The notes under the pieces are model-generated. The model did no database searches, had not been told where the DNA came from, and saw only the letters and a list, made by a program, of their open reading frames with translations. Below are positions 8,704-16,387 of a stretch of DNA of 41,822 nucleotides, one piece after another. The translations under genes and the position numbers were made by a program. Positions within the stretch are counted from its first letter, which is position 1. Each line of letters starts with the position of its first letter. Source of the DNA: Gammaproteobacteria bacterium (GTDB lineage: Bacteria; Pseudomonadota; Gammaproteobacteria; Xanthomonadales; SZUA-5); NCBI GenBank assembly GCA_030430155.1, contig JAUIFV010000019.1, forward strand, positions 1-41,822. The letters are read 5' to 3'.

Positions 8704-9276
8704 ATGGCTGTCGAGCACAAGCTCATCTTTGCCGGCACCATGGGTGCCGGAAAGACCACCGCCATCGCCGCCATCAGCGAGATCGCTCCGGTCTCAACCG
8801 AAGTTCAGAATACCGACACTCAAACTCACGCCAAGGCAACCACGACGGCTGCGCTGGATTATGGCGAAGTGACCCTGGCCAATGGCGACAAGCTGCGACT
8901 GTACGGAACGCCGGGACAGGAGCGCTTCGATTTCATGTGGAAGATCCTCGGTGCGGGCGCCTTGGGCGTGGTGATACTGATCGACAACAGCCGAACCGAC
9001 CCCTTGGATGACCTGCGCCGCTATCTAGCATCCTTCGCCGATGTGGTGCGCGGCTACCGGGCGGTCGTTGGCATCGGCCATACCGAAACCCACCCACAGC
9101 CGGACCTGAATCAGTTTCACCTACTCGCCGATTCAATGAACCTGCAGGTACCGATGTTTTCGGTCGATGTGCGCCGCCGAGACGACGTCCTGCTGCTGTT
9201 GGACGTGCTCTTCCATCAAATCGAACAGGATGTGCAGATGGCTGACAGAGCGAACGATCTGGAGACGGCTCAATGA
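8704..9276 (+). CDS. Ras-like small GTPase (MglA/COG2229-type)
   Basis: The 190-aa soluble GTPase has a P-loop GTMGAGKTT (residues 11-19). Thr residues in KATTTAALDYGEV suit switch I. The G3 motif is GTPGQERF in switch II, where the Asp of DTPGQ is Gly, as is common in the COG2229 group. The usual NKxD specificity motif is not evident and is replaced near GIGHTET. It starts directly after the stop of the 7663 gene and overlaps the Roadblock gene by 4 bp (ATGA), so the three are co-translated. Proteins of this type cycle between GTP and GDP states, with Roadblock partners as regulators, as in MglA/MglB polarity control and the Streptomyces conservons. It probably acts as the switch of the island. 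Residues 170-190 form an acidic tail. Confidence 0.9.
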   Translation: MAVEHKLIFAGTMGAGKTTAIAAISEIAPVSTEVQNTDTQTHAKATTTAALDYGEVTLANGDKLRLYGTPGQERFDFMWKILGAGALGVVILIDNSRTDPLDDLRRYLASFADVVRGYRAVVGIGHTETHPQPDLNQFHLLADSMNLQVPMFSVDVRRRDDVLLLLDVLFHQIEQDVQMADRANDLETAQ

Positions 9277-9701
9277 GCTATGCGGCAGACCCTTTTGGCA
9301 ATACCGAACGGCTGATGTGCCTGAAGCAGCTGGCGCAGCTGATCGAGGCCACTCCGGAGATTCGCGGCGCCTTGGTTTCGACCATTGATGGATTTGAAGT
9401 TGCCGCGCAGCTACCGGCGGAAATAGGAGCCAGCAAACTGTCGGCCATGGCCAGTTCACAGCTGGCTTTGGCTGAGGCCCTGTGTGCTGAAACTCGAGTC
9501 AACAGTTGCCGCAACATCGTCGTCGAAGCAGATGGCGGAAACATTCTGGTGATGGACATCCCCAACCGCCGTCTGCGGCTGCTGCTCACCGTGGTCAGTT
9601 CCACCGACACCACGCTGGGCAAACTGCTGTGGAATATTCGCGAGTGTGCCGACGCCATTGGCGAAAAGCTCAATCTCAGCGTGCGTAGCGCCCTGGCTTG
9701 A
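9273..9701 (+). CDS. Roadblock/LC7 protein, GTPase partner
   Basis: The 142-aa product matches the Roadblock/LC7 (MglB-like) fold. Helix CLKQLAQLIEATPEIRGALVSTIDGFEVAAQLP leads into the first strands, with the characteristic vsTiDGFevA pattern. A long helix SKLSAMASSQLALAEALC and the strand pair RNIVVEADGGNILVMDI / LRLLLTVVSS follow. The ATG overlaps the GTPase stop (ATGA, 4 bp). Roadblock dimers bind small GTPases as GAP-like or scaffold proteins, and gene fusion-like spacing supports a direct pair here. Together with the smaller protein at 4940, the island encodes two Roadblock-type proteins. The stop codon lies in the first of two GGCTTGATCAAC copies (9695-9706 and 9710-9721), and the next gene is convergent 30 bp away. 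Confidence 0.88.
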   Translation: MSYAADPFGNTERLMCLKQLAQLIEATPEIRGALVSTIDGFEVAAQLPAEIGASKLSAMASSQLALAEALCAETRVNSCRNIVVEADGGNILVMDIPNRRLRLLLTVVSSTDTTLGKLLWNIRECADAIGEKLNLSVRSALA

Positions 9702-9731
9702 TCAACTCGGGCTTGATCAACGTGTGCCGGA

Positions 9732-10181
9732 TCATTGCGGCCTGAACAGCTCGGAGCGCGGCTCTATCCAACGCTGGTAGAGGTTCAGCACCAGCAGCTT
9801 CAGCGGTTTGAATCCCAGCGGCTTGACCAGGTAGTCACGCGCACCCAAAGCCAGCGCCTGATCCCGTTCCGCACTGGAATCGGACGAAGTGAAGACCACG
9901 AAGGGCACTTTGGCGGTTAGCCCGAACTCGTGCGCTTTGGCGAGCACGTCCATTCCATGCATACGCGGCAAGCGTAAATCCAGCAGAACCATGGATAGAT
10001 GGTGTTCGAACTTCTCCAGTGCGGCCATCTGGATCGCGTGCAGCGCGTCCGAACCGTTCTCTGCGCACGCCACCGGCACTTCGATCGGAAGCGAGGCTAT
10101 GGCCAGCTCCAGCAGTTCCATTTGATTGGGATCGTCCTCCACAGCAAGGATAGAGGCGGCGATCCTGGGTCTAGACTGCAT
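9732..10181 (-). CDS. Single-domain response regulator (CheY-like)
   Basis: The 149-aa product consists of one receiver domain. The acidic pair is in ILAVEDDPNQ, the phospho-acceptor Asp in MVLLDLRLP, Ser/Thr in FTSSD, and the conserved Lys in LVKPLG. There is no output domain, only a short tail ending in RSELFRPQ. ATG 10181 is preferred over TTG 10202 because GGGAG lies 8 bases upstream of it. It is the last gene of the minus-strand run, 14 bp after the 1026-aa kinase, and is probably phosphorylated by that kinase. It would pass the signal by protein contact rather than DNA binding. It converges with the Roadblock gene. Confidence 0.92.
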   Translation of the reverse strand: MQSRPRIAASILAVEDDPNQMELLELAIASLPIEVPVACAENGSDALHAIQMAALEKFEHHLSMVLLDLRLPRMHGMDVLAKAHEFGLTAKVPFVVFTSSDSSAERDQALALGARDYLVKPLGFKPLKLLVLNLYQRWIEPRSELFRPQ

Positions 10182-10195
10182 GGATCCAGCTCCCG

Positions 10196-13100
10196 TTAGC
10201 AAAGACGTTCTTGAACCAGTGTATCCGCGTTGGAACGAACCGCGTCTGCACGCGGCAGCGAAATCGAAATTGTCGTGCCCTGATCCAGGCCGTCTGAGCT
10301 CGCCCAGACTTTGCCACCGTGCATCGCCACCACACGCCGCGCCAGCGCCAGTCCGACGCCAGATCCCTCCATTGCAGGGTCGATGCGTTCGAACAGCTCG
10401 AAGACCTGCTCTAGAAGCGGCGGGTCAATGCCTATGCCGTGATCGGTGATGATCAGCGTGACCTCCGTTGCCGATTCCGTTCCGCTGATCACCACCGGGG
10501 CACTGCCGGGCGGTGAAAACTTCAGCGCGTTGCCAATCACGTTGACCAACACCGACTGCATCCGCAGCACATCGCAATCGAATTCCAGTTCCGGAGAGGC
10601 CAACTCGACCCGAACCCCGGAATGCTCGGCCAAACCGGCAAGCAACTCCAGGGTTGGCTGCACCAACTCCAGAATGGGCAGTCGGCGGATCACCAACTCG
10701 GCGCGCTCCAGACGCGACAACTCCAGCATCTGCGCGAGCAGCTGCCACATTCGATCGGTGACGCCGATGCTGCGCTCGATGCGCTCGCGCACCCGACTCA
10801 GCAATCCCTGCTCCGCCAACTCGTCGGCCAGATCCAGCTGACCACGCAAACCCAATACGGCACCCTTCAGGTCATGCGACAAAGCGAAATTGACGCTTTC
10901 CAACTCGGTGATCTGGTGTTCAAGGCGCAGTATCAGTCGGCGTTGCTCCTCGCCCTGTCGATGCCGCGAGGAGATGTCGACGACAACACCCTCCCACAGG
11001 GTAGATCCCCCTTCATGAGGCCGCGGACGAGCACACAATTGCAGGTGCCGGAACGCTTCTCGGCGATCGCTGGTCAACCCGAACTCACATTCCAGGGGCA
11101 CCATCCGGCGCGCGGACTCCCGCATCCGACTCTCAAAACTCATCGCATCCGCCGCCGACATCAGATGCAGCAAGGGTGTCAGGCTCAAGGCGATATCGCG
11201 CCGACTGATTTCGGTGAGGCGCTCGAAGCCGGCCGAGACATAGCCCATGCAGGCCTCCCCGTTGGAGCGCTGCAGCAGCTGGAAGATGAACCCGTTGGGC
11301 AGATTGTTGGCGATGCGCTGCAGCAGTTGTACGCGCTCGCGCAGACCGCGCTCAGCGTGGACCCGCTCGCTGGTTTCGATCAACAGGCCGTCCACGCTCG
11401 CGCCGTGGTCGACGTCGGCACCGCGCGCGAAGATGGAATAGTGGCGCTGCGTAGCGCCGTCGCTCAGCGTGAACTCGTACTCCACCAGATCAAGTCCACG
11501 GGCGGCCTGGCGCAGGCGCTGATCAATCGCCACGGCAGTTTCGCTATCCAGTCCAGGAAACAGCAGCTCGGAAGCGCTGCTCCCGCTGCTGCGCAGATGC
11601 GGGCAAAGCTGCCGCAATCGGTCATTTGCAAAGACCAGACCAACTCGTCCCTGTGCATCAAAACGCAATTGAAAGCCGCCGCCGGTCGGCAGCAAGTCCG
11701 CCAATGCCAGCAGATGGCGGTGGTGCTGGTCATGAGCCAACCGCGCGCCGCGCTGCGGCTGAAGGTCCAAGGTCACCGCATGGACCAACTGGCGCCCGTC
11801 GGGGTTCTGCACCAGCACCCCCCGCATCAGACTCCAGCGCAGCGCCTTGCGCTCGTCGTAGCGCGCAAACTCCAGCTCGAATCCGGACCCTCGACCTTGC
11901 GCCTGGGTGATCGCGGCGTGCACACGCTGCGCCTCTTCCGCTGGCATGGCCAGCCGCTTGCCACCGACCAAGGCCAATTGCTCGAAGGGAAAACCATGCA
12001 GCTGCTCGAAGCCATCCCCGTGCAGTTGATGGCCTATGAGTCGGTCACCGCGCAACTCACAGGACCAGGCGTAGCCCTGTGGCGGAGACTGCGGTTTGGT
12101 ATCGGGTGGATAGTCAGACGCCGATGCGGCGTCAATGATCGTACCGTGCTGCAGCGCGGATGCCGTATCGGCCCGGCCGGACTGCTCGCCCACGGTCGCC
12201 GCCGCATGCGCTGCGGTCGGTGCAGGACCCACATCCGCGCCGGCAACAGGGCTTGGCGCCAGAGCCGCATCGGTGGCGGTTGCATGCTCGAGGCTACGGG
12301 TAAGCACCAGCAGCCGATCCAGCTCACCGTCTTCGCGACGAATCGGTCGGACGGTCAGCTCGCTGTGACAGAGACGCTCATCGCTGCCCACGCGCAAGCG
12401 CATGACCGCCCTGGTGGTCGCGCCGCGCAGGGCCGCGGCGAGCAATCCGGCGAAGACCGAACGGTCGTCGGGGTAGATCGCGTCGACCAGTTGCGGCACG
12501 GATGCCAATGCCTGCTCGGCGCCCAGCAGCAGCCTGCCCGCTTGGTTGACCTGCAGCGTTGCGCCATCCAGATCGTGCACAGTCACCGCTTCGGCCATCA
12601 GATCCATGCTGCGGTGAAACACCGGATGTCGAATCAGCTCGCTGGCGCCGAGCACGTCCACTGCCGGCCGGTCAAAACTGAGCTCGACGATGCTGCTATT
12701 GGCCAGACCGCAGATCCTGAATTTGCCCAGCTTGGGTATCTGTACCTGCAGTGCAGACGGCACTCCGCGCTGTTGAAAACAGTTGACCATGAACGTATGC
12801 AGGCTGCGCGCAGCCGACGGAAGCAGCTCGACCAGCAGGGGTTTGGCCTTCAGCAACAGCCCCCCGGGACGGTTGAGCAGGGAAAGCGACGCACCGATGA
12901 CCTGCCCCTGGCGGTTGCAGGTCAGCGCTTGTGGCAATTCCGCCGTTGCTCCCTGCAAGAGCACGTCCAGCCGAGGGTGCACACGCAGCAGCGATAGCTT
13001 GTCGTCCAGAACAAGACTAGTTTGCTCGCCGTGCCCTTCCGATTCGGTCTTGTACAGGATCGCAACCTGATGCCAGCTGCGCTCGATCTGGTCCAGCGCC

Positions 13101-13276
13101 TTGCCCTGAAAGCTTGCTTCGCTGACCCCCATCTGCTCGCACAGGCCGCTGCTGATGGCGTGGATGCGCTTTTCACCATCAACCACGATGAGCGCGTCTT
13201 CGGTCTCGATGCGACTCACCCGCTGTACCCTGCCGGTTCGCGGCGAGCCACCGTGTGTTCCCAGGCCCTCGTTCAT
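10196..13276 (-). CDS. Large soluble multi-PAS histidine kinase
   Basis: The 1026-aa protein has no membrane span. An N-terminal PAS-like domain (about 20-85, EDALIVVDGEKRIHAISSGL) is followed by a non-PAS stretch to about 200. Further PAS domains lie at about 215-310, 400-510, 520-640 and 650-770, separated by an Ala/Pro-rich linker (about 325-395). The kinase core has H-box NFALSHDLKGAV (His near 800), N box NVIGNALKF, G1 DHGIGI and G2 GSGVGLALA. ATG 13276 overlaps by 4 bp (ATGA) the stop of a 38-aa ORF. The adjacent single-domain receiver is its likely partner. A long open frame on the opposite strand (10622-12997) is an antisense shadow of this gene. The many PAS domains suggest integration of several cytosolic cues, with ligands unknown. 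Confidence 0.92.
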   Translation of the reverse strand: MNEGLGTHGGSPRTGRVQRVSRIETEDALIVVDGEKRIHAISSGLCEQMGVSEASFQGKALDQIERSWHQVAILYKTESEGHGEQTSLVLDDKLSLLRVHPRLDVLLQGATAELPQALTCNRQGQVIGASLSLLNRPGGLLLKAKPLLVELLPSAARSLHTFMVNCFQQRGVPSALQVQIPKLGKFRICGLANSSIVELSFDRPAVDVLGASELIRHPVFHRSMDLMAEAVTVHDLDGATLQVNQAGRLLLGAEQALASVPQLVDAIYPDDRSVFAGLLAAALRGATTRAVMRLRVGSDERLCHSELTVRPIRREDGELDRLLVLTRSLEHATATDAALAPSPVAGADVGPAPTAAHAAATVGEQSGRADTASALQHGTIIDAASASDYPPDTKPQSPPQGYAWSCELRGDRLIGHQLHGDGFEQLHGFPFEQLALVGGKRLAMPAEEAQRVHAAITQAQGRGSGFELEFARYDERKALRWSLMRGVLVQNPDGRQLVHAVTLDLQPQRGARLAHDQHHRHLLALADLLPTGGGFQLRFDAQGRVGLVFANDRLRQLCPHLRSSGSSASELLFPGLDSETAVAIDQRLRQAARGLDLVEYEFTLSDGATQRHYSIFARGADVDHGASVDGLLIETSERVHAERGLRERVQLLQRIANNLPNGFIFQLLQRSNGEACMGYVSAGFERLTEISRRDIALSLTPLLHLMSAADAMSFESRMRESARRMVPLECEFGLTSDRREAFRHLQLCARPRPHEGGSTLWEGVVVDISSRHRQGEEQRRLILRLEHQITELESVNFALSHDLKGAVLGLRGQLDLADELAEQGLLSRVRERIERSIGVTDRMWQLLAQMLELSRLERAELVIRRLPILELVQPTLELLAGLAEHSGVRVELASPELEFDCDVLRMQSVLVNVIGNALKFSPPGSAPVVISGTESATEVTLIITDHGIGIDPPLLEQVFELFERIDPAMEGSGVGLALARRVVAMHGGKVWASSDGLDQGTTISISLPRADAVRSNADTLVQERLC

Positions 13277-13389
13277 CCCGACAGACGCGTCTGCATCGAA
13301 GCTGGCGCCGAGCTTGGGTCAGATACTTCGCCCATCGAGCGCAGCTCCCACAGTATCGGGTGATGCGCAGTAGCGGCGATTCGTTTCAT
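13273..13389 (-). CDS. Possible 38-aa ORF coupled to the kinase
   Basis: In the 150-bp gap upstream of the large kinase, an ATG at 13389 is preceded by CCGGAGCG at suitable spacing. It opens a 38-codon frame (MKRIAATAHHPILWELRSMG...) whose TGA overlaps the kinase ATG as ATGA. The neighbouring coiled-coil and GGDEF-EAL genes are coupled in the same way, so this may be a real small gene or a leader that couples translation. No family is recognised. Confidence 0.4.
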   Translation of the reverse strand: MKRIAATAHHPILWELRSMGEVSDPSSAPASMQTRLSG

Positions 13390-13426
13390 CGGCGCTCCGG
13401 TGACGAGGCAGTACGCATCGGCGCAC

Positions 13427-13885
13427 TCAGCCAACCGGCCCCGAATCGCCCGCGTCGCTGCTGGCCCCTACGCCACCACGTCGACAGCATCGGTGATCGG
13501 TCGTTGATCGTTTTCCCCGGCTCCCGGTTGCCGCTGCGGAGACCCGGAATTCAGACTCGGTCGGCTGGGCTTTCCAGGTGCTGGCCAGAGCCTCACGCGC
13601 CTGTTCCAGTTCGGCCTGCAGATCCATGCGGTGATCGCGCTCATTGCTGAGTATGGATTCCAGGGCAAGCAGCTTCTGCGCCCGCCGGTCGGCGATGCCG
13701 CGCAGGCGCTCGAGCTCGGCCCGAGTGTCGGCAAGCATCGACTGGGCGCGAGAGACTTCAGTTTGCAAAGAGGCCAGGCGCGCAGCACCGAGCAAATCGT
13801 CCAGCGCCGTGCCGTCCATCCAGTTGCTGCTGGTCGAGGTCTTCGCCGCACATTCTGGGATCTGATGGCGGTCAGCCTCAGCCAT
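13427..13885 (-). CDS. Small coiled-coil protein in the GGDEF-EAL operon
   Basis: The 152-aa protein starts at ATG 13885, which overlaps the end of the GGDEF-EAL gene by 8 bp and so implies translational coupling. Residues about 28-108 form a heptad-rich coiled coil (LQTEVSRAQSMLADTRAELE, RRAQKLLALESIL, MDLQAELEQAREALAS). The N terminus is polar, and the C terminus is low-complexity, basic then Gly/Ser-rich (GKRSTTDHRCCRRGG...). No enzymatic motif, signal peptide or membrane span is seen. Coiled-coil proteins of this kind are often scaffolds or dimerisation partners. Here it may hold together the GGDEF-EAL protein and the downstream kinase. That is inference from gene order only. Confidence 0.8.
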   Translation of the reverse strand: MAEADRHQIPECAAKTSTSSNWMDGTALDDLLGAARLASLQTEVSRAQSMLADTRAELERLRGIADRRAQKLLALESILSNERDHRMDLQAELEQAREALASTWKAQPTESEFRVSAAATGSRGKRSTTDHRCCRRGGVGASSDAGDSGPVG

Positions 13886-15647
13886 GGCTGCGCTTCTCCA
13901 CGCACGAGCGATCCAGCCATGCCGGCAAATCAGCCGGCGGCATTGGCTTGGCGAACAGATAGCCTTGAAGATTCTGGCATCCCAGCCGAACCAATGTGGC
14001 TCTTTGGCGCTCGCTCTCAATGCCCTCGGCGGTGGTCGAGATGCCCAGCGCATTGGCCAGCGACAGGATCGAGCGCACCAACGCCAGGCTGCGCGGATCG
14101 CGCAGGGAGCGATGTACGAAGTACTTGTCGATCTTCAGCCCGCAAATGGGCAGATCGTAGACGTGTCGCAACGATGAGTAGCCGGTTCCAAAGTCATCCA
14201 GAACCAGCGGTGTGCCGCTATGCGCCAGATTTCGCAGCACGCCTTTGACGTGTTCGGAATCTGAGAGCAGTGCGGTTTCGGTGATTTCCACACGCAATGC
14301 CTGCGGTTCCAGACCGTACTGCTCTCGCGCGGCATCCAGCATCTCCACGATCGCTTCGTTGCGCAGAGTGACGGCCGAGAGGTTGATGTTGACCGGCATT
14401 CCGCGCAGCCGGGGATCGGCCTGGCGCAAATAGGCCAGCCAGCGGGCCGCTTCTTCAATCACCAAGCGGTCCAGCTCGGGAGCCAGGCCCAATTCTTCAG
14501 ACACCGGGATGAACTGAGACGGCTGGCAGGCACCGAGAAATGTGTCCGGCCAGCGCACCAGCGCTTCCATCGTTACCAGGGTTCCGGTTCGGCCATCGAC
14601 GATGGGCTGAATGTGGATCTCCAGCTCACTGTCGCGCAGCGCTCTTTGCAGCGCGCTGAACACCACCAATCGCGACCGGGTCTCTGCCTGCAGCTGCGGT
14701 TCGAACAGGGTGATTCGGTTGCGCCCGTCGCCCTTAGCCCTGAACAGTGCAGAATCAGCATTGTTGAGCACCTCATCGGCGCTGGTGGCCGGATCGGAGA
14801 CTCGCACTACGCCCACGCTAGCGGTGAAGTAGACTCGCCGCTCCTGCAGATCATAGGGGCCGGTCATCACGCTCAGGATCTGATCCAGGCGCTTGCGCAG
14901 CTGCTGCTCCACACCGCTGTCGGCCACCAGCAGCGCGAACTCGTCCTCGCCCATTCTTGCGGCGAACTCGTCGGGGTCCAACTGCTGGCGTAAGCGCTCT
15001 GCCATCTCCGCCAGCAGCTGATCGCCGACCTGATGCCCGTGGGTGTCGTTGACCAGCCGAAACCGGTCCAGATCGATGCGCGCCACGGCATAGGCCCCTG
15101 CGCCCTCGTCAGCCGCCTCGCTGCGTAGCCGGAGCCGCTGCACAAAGGCCGCTCGATTGGGCAATCCGGTCAGCTCATCAACGAATGCCAGACGACCGAG
15201 CTGCTGTTCGCCGCGTACCTGTTGCGTGCAGTCGTGCGCACAGAGCAGGCGCATGCCTGACCCGTCGCCCTGCCAGTTGCCGACACTGGCCAGACATGCG
15301 CTCCAACCGCCGGCGCGGCGCCGCAACCTGAGCAGGGCCGGCTCCGGTTCATCAGCACACGCCGATGCGGATGAAGACAGCAACTGATTGGCAGCGTTGC
15401 CCAAACTGCTCAGGCCGGCGCCCTGCAGCTCGCCGGGGGCATAGCCCAACATGCGATGGAAGGCGCTGTTGGCGGCCACGATGCGGTTGTCGGCATCGGC
15501 CAGTAGCGCGGCGATCGGCAAACTGTCGACCAGCCTTACAGCGGACTCTGGAGATTTGGAAGCACGCAGCTCGAGCTTGCTCTCGGCTGCAGCCTCATCA
15601 ACCGCGGCGCGTACCGAAACGACACTCTCTGGCGGCCCAAGGTGCAT
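13878..15647 (-). CDS. PAS-GGDEF-EAL protein, probable c-di-GMP phosphodiesterase
   Basis: The start ATG 15647 is supported by AGGGA upstream (TTG 15689 is an alternative), giving 589 aa. A PAS domain (about 40-110) precedes a GGDEF domain whose signature reads GEDEF (near 232), so cyclase activity is doubtful, although DLDRFRLVNDTHGHQVGD is kept. The EAL domain retains its catalytic set: EALVRW (about 361), NINLS, EITET, DDFGTGYSS, KIDKYF, AEGIE and QGYLF. It should hydrolyse c-di-GMP, with the degenerate GGDEF perhaps acting as a GTP-sensing module as in some dual-domain enzymes. No transmembrane helix is seen. It is the first gene of a minus-strand operon (coiled-coil, kinase, receiver). 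A copy of the island's promoter motif lies 54-73 bp upstream. Confidence 0.93.
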   Translation of the reverse strand: MHLGPPESVVSVRAAVDEAAAESKLELRASKSPESAVRLVDSLPIAALLADADNRIVAANSAFHRMLGYAPGELQGAGLSSLGNAANQLLSSSASACADEPEPALLRLRRRAGGWSACLASVGNWQGDGSGMRLLCAHDCTQQVRGEQQLGRLAFVDELTGLPNRAAFVQRLRLRSEAADEGAGAYAVARIDLDRFRLVNDTHGHQVGDQLLAEMAERLRQQLDPDEFAARMGEDEFALLVADSGVEQQLRKRLDQILSVMTGPYDLQERRVYFTASVGVVRVSDPATSADEVLNNADSALFRAKGDGRNRITLFEPQLQAETRSRLVVFSALQRALRDSELEIHIQPIVDGRTGTLVTMEALVRWPDTFLGACQPSQFIPVSEELGLAPELDRLVIEEAARWLAYLRQADPRLRGMPVNINLSAVTLRNEAIVEMLDAAREQYGLEPQALRVEITETALLSDSEHVKGVLRNLAHSGTPLVLDDFGTGYSSLRHVYDLPICGLKIDKYFVHRSLRDPRSLALVRSILSLANALGISTTAEGIESERQRATLVRLGCQNLQGYLFAKPMPPADLPAWLDRSCVEKRSHG

Positions 15648-15700
15648 GTGTTCCCTGCCTGTGCAAAGGCGTTGACTTGGCGGCCCCAAGGTTCAATATA

Positions 15701-15720
15701 TTTTAATAGGTGTTAGTAAA
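15701..15720 (-). promoter_or_regulatory. Shared promoter motif, probable copy 3
   Basis: On the minus strand the sequence reads TTTACTAACACCTATTAAAA. It resembles the core of the two other blocks (TTACAAAC, C, T, TTAA). Over the first 18 aligned positions 13 match copy 2. The motif lies 54-73 bp upstream of ATG 15647, much the same place as copy 2 relative to its gene, in an otherwise gene-free AT-rich gap (15648-15760). Confidence 0.4.
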
Positions 15721-15760
15721 TATATCCAGTTATGATCGCGTCGCGCTTCGACTGCGCAAC

Positions 15761-16387
15761 TTACGCCCGGGGGCAGCGCAGGCCGACGGTGCACCGATCC
15801 GCGCTGTGCGAGACTTGCAACTCGCCGCCCAACATCGTCGCCAGTCGCTCGGCCGCGATCAGTCCAACGCCGCGGCTGAAATCACGCGCTTCGACATCAC
15901 GTCGATCGTTGGCGATCACCGAATCCCGATCGCCAACGCTGTCTGCATGGGAAACACTTACAGACCAATGGGTGGCGTCGACAGCGCCCGCGATGGTCAT
16001 TGGGGGCTGTCCGCGCCCGAGTGCATTGGCTGCCAGCGCCCGCACCATACCTTGGATGAACTCTGGCCATGCCCGCAGTTGTATATCCACCGAGGGTTGG
16101 ATTTGGAATCCCTCCGGCGACGGCAGCTCGGCGACAACCTGCTCAACGATTCCCCGCAAGCCAACCGTCTCCTGCTCCCGCTTTGGCAGATCGCGCACCA
16201 GATCGACGTGAGTACGCAAACTCAAGTCAATCTGCGCCAGTTCCCCCAGCGCGTCGTCCCTTTCGGCCTCGGGCAGATCAAACAGGCTCAACCGAAGGTG
16301 TAATCGAGACAGGTGGCCGCGCACATCGTGCGCCAGATTACGTAGCAATTCGCCCGAGACCAGGCCGGTCGGAAAAGCACGGTTCAT
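15761..16387 (-). CDS. Small degenerate histidine kinase
   Basis: The 208-aa protein starts at ATG 16387, overlapping the OmpR-type regulator stop by 4 bp (ATGA), so the pair is translationally coupled. A HisKA-like helix has the H-box LLRNLAHDVRGHLSRL (about 16-31). The ATPase half is eroded: the N box is reduced to LAANALGRG, the D-x-G-x-G of G1 is not recognisable (VSHADSVGDRD), and G2 remains as SRGVGLIAAERLATMLGG. It has no sensor domain and no membrane span. It may be an HPt-like phosphotransfer protein or a kinase dependent on a partner rather than a self-sufficient kinase. Cross-phosphorylation by one of the large PAS kinases of the island would fit but is not shown. Confidence 0.8.
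   Translation of the reverse strand: MNRAFPTGLVSGELLRNLAHDVRGHLSRLHLRLSLFDLPEAERDDALGELAQIDLSLRTHVDLVRDLPKREQETVGLRGIVEQVVAELPSPEGFQIQPSVDIQLRAWPEFIQGMVRALAANALGRGQPPMTIAGAVDATHWSVSVSHADSVGDRDSVIANDRRDVEARDFSRGVGLIAAERLATMLGGELQVSHSADRCTVGLRCPRA

Noticed and set aside
10622-12997. A 791-codon open frame on the + strand
   Set aside because: It lies wholly antisense to the PAS kinase gene at 10196-13276, has low-complexity His/Gln/Arg-rich content, and shows no domain. Long antisense frames are common opposite GC-rich genes.
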